NCBI GenBank assembly: GCA_049802875.1
Contig: JBARNH010000051.1
Span: 1 to 12,940, forward strand
From: Lutacidiplasma sp049802875
Lineage (GTDB): Archaea; Thermoplasmatota; Thermoplasmata; Lutacidiplasmatales; UBA184
Length of the DNA stretch: 12,940 nt
Reading direction: 5' to 3'
The notes below the pieces were generated by a model. The model worked only from the letters and a program-made list of their open reading frames with translations. It was not told the DNA's origin and searched no databases. Of the stretch, positions 12,375 through 12,940 are shown one piece after another (the stretch's first letter is position 1; each line of letters starts with the position of its first letter). The translations under genes and the position numbers were made by a program.

Positions 12375-12940
12375 ATGATTCTGGGAGCAGCGGAGCTCGA
12401 AACCGTCGGAAATGCGGCGCGAATGGCCGCGCTGCATGCGGCAGCGGCAATCCAGGCGCTAGCATCGTTGAAATCGGCGGCAGCGGCGGCCGTCGCGCCG
12501 ACTAAGATCGCCGCGCTCAAGGCGCTCGTAGCTTCCAAACTCTCCGCGGCGCGGGTCGCTTCGCTTAACGTCGCTTCGTTCAAGGTATCGCTTGCGTCGG
12601 CCGCGACGGCGAAGGCGGCTGCCGTTCACGCCGCGTTGGCCAAGTCGGTCGTCGCCCCCGCGTTTATGGCCAAGTCCGCCGTCGCTCCCGCCGTCGTCGC
12701 CAAGTCGGCCGTCGCCCCCGCGTTCATCGCCAAGGCCGCCGTCGTTCCCGCAGTCGTGGCCAAGGCCGCCGTCGTTCCCGCAGTCATGGCAAAGGCCGCC
12801 GTCGTTCCCGCAGTCATGGCAAAGGCCGCCGTCGTTCCCGCAGTCGTGGCAAAGGCCGCCGTCGTTCCCACAGTCATGGCAAAGGCCGCCGTTGTTCCTG
12901 CAGTCGTGGCTAAGGCCGCCGTCGTTCCCGCAGTCGTGGC
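12375..12940 (+). CDS. Alanine-rich basic repeat protein, partial at the right edge
   Basis: An open plus-strand frame that runs off the window; at least 188 residues from ATG 12375. AAGGA (12363-12367) lies seven bases before it and a TATA-like CTAATAACC about 50 bases before. Residues 1-88 are almost pure predicted helix made of Ala, Leu, Ser and Val with a Lys or Arg about every 5-12 residues and no acidic residue after Glu9. Residues 89-188 are ten decapeptides, AK(S/A)(A/V)V(V/A)PA(V/F)(V/M/I), one Lys and one Pro each. There is no signal peptide and no Cys. Low-complexity Ala/Lys/Pro repeats recall histone-H1-like tails (HctB, AlgP/PhaF types), which bind nucleic acid or granules, but these repeats are far richer in Val and poorer in Lys. 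I do not recognise the family; its role is unknown. The frame may extend back to ATG 12117. Confidence 0.6.
   Translation, partial: MILGAAELETVGNAARMAALHAAAAIQALASLKSAAAAAVAPTKIAALKALVASKLSAARVASLNVASFKVSLASAATAKAAAVHAALAKSVVAPAFMAKSAVAPAVVAKSAVAPAFIAKAAVVPAVVAKAAVVPAVMAKAAVVPAVMAKAAVVPAVVAKAAVVPTVMAKAAVVPAVVAKAAVVPAVV
12639..12938 (+). repeat. 30-bp tandem repeat array, ten complete copies to the window edge
   Basis: Units begin at 12639 and repeat every 30 bases: 12639, 12669, 12699, 12729, 12759, 12789, 12819, 12849, 12879 and 12909. The typical unit starts GC(C/A)AAGGCCGCCGTCGTTCC and continues CGCAGTC(G/A)TG. Units 4-10 differ from each other by only a few bases, while units 1-3 differ more (TCG or TCC for the third codon, GCC or GCT for the sixth). 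Each unit is ten codons, so copy-number change keeps the frame. The array continues past the window. Confidence 0.95.

Noticed and set aside
12056..12583. Minus-strand alanine-rich frame of 175 codons
   Set aside because: It is the mirror of the alanine-rich plus-strand frame (GC-rich codons read as Ala on both strands) and stops before the array; it has no promoter or ribosome binding site that I can see.
12626..12877. Minus-strand Thr/Ala/Gly/Phe repeat frame across the tandem array
   Set aside because: A 30-bp repeat without stop words is open in several frames. This one ends at the array's left border, while the plus-strand frame continues through the array from a helix-rich region with its own ribosome binding site.
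12639..12938. CRISPR array
   Set aside because: Repeats are directly contiguous 30-bp units with no spacers, and they are coding.
1..12940. Insertion sequence, prophage or integrated element
   Set aside because: No transposase, integrase, terminal inverted repeats or att-like direct repeats were seen.

Overview
The window is about 13 kb of GC-rich (roughly 60% or more) single-copy chromosomal sequence, probably from an uncultured archaeon. A high-GC soil or sediment member of the Thermoplasmatota would fit. Archaeal signs are TATA-like boxes about 26-30 bases upstream of start codons with almost no leader (near 951 for the gene starting at 922, near 1373 for the GTG at 1399, and 10845-10870 for the CxxC gene), many GTG starts, and an orphan ribbon-helix-helix protein of a type common in archaea. 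Many genes nevertheless belong to families I know mainly from Actinobacteria and other soil bacteria (DUF6058, VOC, cupin, AhpD-like, GNAT), which suggests inter-domain transfer. The assignment is inference; no rRNA, tRNA or universal marker is present.

Layout from left to right: a small RHH regulator (193-390, +); a DUF1579-like protein (443-922, -); a GNAT acetyltransferase split by an in-frame TAA (1399-2226, +), whose stop shares a CTAG with the convergent stop of a large membrane GT2 glycosyltransferase (2223-4523, -); a one-TM small protein (4704-4862, -); a TauE/SafE-type permease with a proline-rich tail (5219-6283, +); an alpha-toroid (squalene-cyclase-like) protein with no normal start codon for its first helix (6352-7170/7224, -); a VOC protein (7466-7909, +); a nine-helix membrane protein (7957-8739, -); a HAD hydrolase with an altered motif I (8961-9722, +); a DUF6058 protein (9905-10621, +); an AhpD-like CxxC protein behind a clear TATA promoter (10897-11457, +); a cupin interrupted by TAG (11715-12059, +); and an Ala/Lys/Val/Pro repeat protein that runs off the right edge (12375-12940, +).

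There is no obvious operon or pathway. Genes are mostly single transcription units in alternating orientation, with convergent ends and divergent promoter regions holding short palindromes. This looks like an accessory, slowly turning-over region. Three genes (GNAT, cupin, alpha-toroid) each look one base away from intact, which points to recent decay, recoding or sequence error. The most unusual object is the right-edge gene: an alanine-rich basic protein whose C-terminal half is at least ten 10-residue repeats encoded by a 30-bp tandem array.
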